64,000 nt of DNA from Thermopolyspora flexuosa. Its GTDB lineage: Bacteria > Actinomycetota > Actinomycetes > Streptosporangiales > Streptosporangiaceae. Shown here piece by piece: positions 62,030 to 64,000 of this stretch (within the stretch, counting starts at the first letter, position 1; each line of letters begins with the position of its first letter). The position numbers and the translations under genes are program-made. Under the pieces are notes generated by a model. The model saw only the letters and a program-made list of their open reading frames with translations. It was not told the origin of the DNA and ran no database searches. The stretch is from the NCBI RefSeq assembly GCF_006716785.1, contig NZ_VFPQ01000001.1, positions 806,001 through 870,000 on the forward strand, in the 5' to 3' direction.

Positions 62030-62045
62030 GTGGGAGCGCTCCCAC
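62030..62045. promoter_or_regulatory. CelR/CebR-type operator
   Basis: GTGGGAGCGCTCCCAC is a perfect 16-bp palindrome whose 14-bp core TGGGAGCGCTCCCA is the operator of the cellobiose-responsive LacI repressor (CelR in Thermobifida, CebR in Streptomyces). It lies 17 bases before the start codon of the HATPase gene and five bases before its ribosome binding site. Confidence 0.85.
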
Positions 62046-62061
62046 TCCAAAGGAGGAGCAG

Positions 62062-62604
62062 GTGTCCCACTTTCTGGCGGCGGAGCGGGCGCAGCGGGTC
62101 GGCTGCGGTGGTTTCGAGTACGGCGCCGAGCGCGGGGCGGCGTACGACGACGGCGTGTGCCGCGGGGTCCCCGATTTCGTCGCGAATCCCGCCCCGGCTC
62201 CCGCGCGCACCTACGACTGCCCGCTCGCGCCCGACGCCGGGAGCGCGCGCACGGCCCGCGCCGCGGTACGGCGTGAGCTCGCCGCCTGGGGCGCGGCCGA
62301 GCTGGTCGAGGACTGCTGCCTGATCGTCACCGAGCTCGTCACCAACGCGGTACGGCACGGCGCCGGCGCGATCCACCTGCGGCTCGGCACGAACGGCCGG
62401 TGGGTGTACGGCGAGGTGTACGACGGGGGAGAGCACCTGCCGCGGGTGCGCCCCGGCGACCCGGACGCGACCGGGGGACGGGGGCTGCTCATCGTCGACC
62501 GGGTGGCCGACGACTGGGGCTGGGCCCGGATGCCGGGCGGCGGGAAGATCGTCTGGTTCCTGCTCGGCGCGCGCGGCGAGCCGCCACCGGTCACAGGGGC
62601 TTGA
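62062..62604 (+). CDS. HATPase-domain regulator under a CelR-type operator
   Basis: A 180-residue GHKL protein. The N box is CCLIVTELVTNAVRHG, the G1-like region VYGEVYDGGEHLPRV, and the G2 region ATGGRGLLIVDRVADDWGWARMPGGGKIVWFLLG. The N-terminal 65 residues (VSHFLAAERAQRVGCGGFEYGAERG) have no family match. The protein should act as an anti-sigma factor or a partner-switch kinase. AGGAGGAG before the GTG is the strongest ribosome binding site in the window. The perfect CelR/CebR palindrome just upstream implies control by cellobiose. Its end overlaps the convergent membrane-protein gene by 14 bases. Confidence 0.87.
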   Translation: MSHFLAAERAQRVGCGGFEYGAERGAAYDDGVCRGVPDFVANPAPAPARTYDCPLAPDAGSARTARAAVRRELAAWGAAELVEDCCLIVTELVTNAVRHGAGAIHLRLGTNGRWVYGEVYDGGEHLPRVRPGDPDATGGRGLLIVDRVADDWGWARMPGGGKIVWFLLGARGEPPPVTGA

Positions 62605-63136
62605 ACAGCACGATCAGCACCTGCGGCAGCAGCGGCACGGCGACCGCGGCGTAGGCGACGCACCCGGCGGCCACGATGGTCCGCGTCGCCCATCGGGCGC
62701 CGGGCGCGGTGAGCGCCGCCACGAGCGCGTAGGCGGGGATGCCGCCGAACAACGAGAACCAGAGGAGAAAGCCGGGGTACGGCAAGGGATCCGCGTGCGC
62801 CGCGGCCAGCTCCCAGATCAGGACCAGGAGGGCCGCGCCACCGAGGGCGACCGGGAAGGCCGGCCGTACCCGCAGCAGGTGGAGCAGCGGCCAGGCGAGC
62901 ACGAGCGCGGCCCAGCGTCCGCCCTCCCAGGCGAGGAACACGTAACCCAGGCAGCCGAAGAGGCCGCACGCGCGGTCGGACGGGACGACCATCGCCACCG
63001 CCGCCATCCAGAACAGCAGGCTGACCGGAAGCGCCAGCCCGGCGGAACCGGCCAGCATCGCCCGTAGGCTCACCTCGGTGAGCCGTCCGGAATGCACCTC
63101 CGCGGATCGCTTCACGACCGCATGGTGATGCGCCAC
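62591..63136 (-). CDS. four-helix membrane protein (paralogue A)
   Basis: A membrane protein of up to 181 residues. Helices: LAGSAGLALPVSLLFWMAAVAMVV, WAALVLAWPLLHLL, VALGGAALLVLIWELAAA and FLLWFSLFGGIPAYALVAALTAPGARWATRTIVAAGCVAYAAVAV. The arrangement and the FGGIPAYALVAALTAPGARW segment match the neighbouring gene at 63218-63745, so the two arose by duplication. Start uncertain: GTG 63136, 63115 or 63073 are possible. Function unknown. Confidence 0.7.
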   Translation of the reverse strand: MAHHHAVVKRSAEVHSGRLTEVSLRAMLAGSAGLALPVSLLFWMAAVAMVVPSDRACGLFGCLGYVFLAWEGGRWAALVLAWPLLHLLRVRPAFPVALGGAALLVLIWELAAAHADPLPYPGFLLWFSLFGGIPAYALVAALTAPGARWATRTIVAAGCVAYAAVAVPLLPQVLIVLFKPL

Positions 63137-63217
63137 TGTCCTTCGGTAAATACTTGTTTCACGTTATTTGCATATCATCTCGGTCACCGCAGGTTGCCGT
63201 GGGACGAAAGCATCCGG

Positions 63218-63745
63218 TCAACGGAGTCCCACCACCATCTGCAGCAGCTGCACGACCCCCACGCCGCACGCGAGCGATGCGACGGCGACGACGGCCCGCG
63301 CCACCCATCCGACGTCCGGTGTGGTGACCGCCGCCGTGAACGCGTAGACCGGGATCGCGCCGAACGCGGCGAACTGCAGGGGCCACCAGGGAACCTCCGA
63401 TATCGCCATCGCCCAGGATCCCAGCATGACGGCCCCGCTGCCGAGGACGACCGGGGCGACCGGCCGTACCTTCAGCCCGCGGAGCAGCGGCCAGGAGAAA
63501 ACGAATCCGAGGATGTATCCGGCGATCAATCCGTAGAAAAGAAACTGCAGCTGGAGCGCGAACCTGCGTTCGTCGGCAAAGGGAATGCCCGGGTCGTCCG
63601 GGACGGCGAAGCCCGCCAGCCACGCCACCAGCAGGGCCACGGGTGGGACCCATGCGATCGACAGCAACCCGGCGAGACCGGCGCGAAGGGCCCGCCCGGC
63701 CGTTTTGACGATCTGTTTCGACGTCGGTGGCACGCCTTCGTTCAT
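63218..63745 (-). CDS. four-helix membrane protein (paralogue B)
   Basis: A 175-residue membrane protein, MNEGVPPTSKQIVKTAGRALRAGLAGLLSIAWVPPVALLVAWLAGFAV followed by hydrophobic stretches (LFYGLIAGYILGFVFSWPLLRGL, VLGSGAVMLGSWAMAI, LQFAAFGAIPVYAFTAAVTTPDVGWVARAVVAVASLACGV). The AAFGAIPVYAFTAAVTTPDVGW segment parallels paralogue A. Function unknown. It lies 82 bases upstream of it on the same strand. The upstream DNA near 63130-63200 is locally AT-rich. Confidence 0.75.
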   Translation of the reverse strand: MNEGVPPTSKQIVKTAGRALRAGLAGLLSIAWVPPVALLVAWLAGFAVPDDPGIPFADERRFALQLQFLFYGLIAGYILGFVFSWPLLRGLKVRPVAPVVLGSGAVMLGSWAMAISEVPWWPLQFAAFGAIPVYAFTAAVTTPDVGWVARAVVAVASLACGVGVVQLLQMVVGLR

Positions 63746-63909
63746 GCGTCAATCGTGGCGGGGGTCACCGGCCGGACCGGGGTGTTTCACATCGGTTACA
63801 TATCGTTTGGGGTGCGGGGCCACGCCGGGCTCCGGGCCACGGCCGGACAACGCTCCGGATGATCGGCCGGCGGCCCGTTCTGTCCGGTCGCGGGCGTGTC
63901 ACGCTCCGG

Positions 63910-64000
63910 TCAGCGGCGGCCCCGGCCGGAGAGGCGGCGGGTGATGCGGTCCCATTCGCTGCCGAACGGGTTCTCCTGGACGAGGTAGGTCCAGGTCGCG
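63910..64000 (-). CDS. 3' end of an unrecognised gene
   Basis: The last 29 codons of a minus-strand gene that continues beyond the window: ATWTYLVQENPFGSEWDRI followed by a basic tail TRRLSGRGRR and stop TGA at 63910-63912. The sequence is aromatic and regular, so it looks coding, but I cannot assign a family from so little. Confidence 0.5.
   Translation of the reverse strand, partial: ATWTYLVQENPFGSEWDRITRRLSGRGRR

Overview
The window is 64 kb of very GC-rich DNA from an actinomycete. Support for this comes from the strong G/C third-position bias, frequent GTG starts, ATGA/GTGA overlaps between genes, an F420-type luciferase-like oxidoreductase, several stand-alone HATPase regulators, XRE regulators with TPR-like C-terminal regions, a 6C-type small RNA and an actinobacterial c-di-AMP riboswitch. 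A GH3 glucosidase and a perfect CelR/CebR-type operator fit a plant-polymer degrader of the order Streptosporangiales (Thermobispora or Thermobifida-like). That genus-level guess is inference. No IS element, prophage or CRISPR array was seen.

Region 1-10.7 kb: an MFS transporter end and a LacI regulator with an 18-bp perfect operator; a benzoylformate-decarboxylase-like ThDP enzyme coupled to a CynX-type exporter; a GlpQ-type phosphodiesterase; a holin-like membrane protein; a CurA/PTGR-like oxidoreductase; and an OmpR-type two-component pair. Region 10.7-15.1 kb: a minus-strand 6C small RNA candidate, a c-di-AMP riboswitch ahead of a secreted barrel-domain protein, tRNA-Lys(CTT) with a strong terminator, an ArsB/NhaD permease and its CBS-domain neighbour.

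Region 15.4-20.6 kb is the most unusual metabolic locus. It is a five-gene minus-strand operon: a UGSC-family protein (CGSC here), an unrecognised 364-aa protein, a small CxxC protein, an FAD oxidoreductase and an IlvD/Edd dehydratase. A near-palindrome lies upstream and a strong terminator follows. Next, at 21.2-24.7 kb, comes a large P-loop ATPase / transmembrane / extracellular receptor fusion that is frameshifted by an exact 26-bp tandem duplication.

Region 25-45.5 kb: Nudix hydrolases; a GH3 glucosidase with a 1-kb upstream region carrying a promoter and operator-like palindromes; DedA; XRE and HATPase regulators; a CsoR/CstR-family repressor with its operator; a cysteine-free HesB-like protein; a B12-type radical SAM protein; a frameshifted XRE regulator; an NB-ARC/TPR ATPase cassette; a rhodanese; and a start-less sigma-factor remnant.

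Region 45.5-60.1 kb is a heptose and glycan locus. It has transketolase, GmhA, HldE and GmhB, two GT9 heptosyltransferase-type enzymes in a fully overlapping five-gene chain, a third GT9 and a GT2. Together these would make a nucleotide-activated heptose from sedoheptulose 7-phosphate and transfer it to an unknown acceptor. Region 60.2-64 kb: an F420-type oxidoreductase, a nucleotidyltransferase, a HATPase gene under a CelR-type operator, two paralogous membrane proteins and the 3' end of an unrecognised gene.
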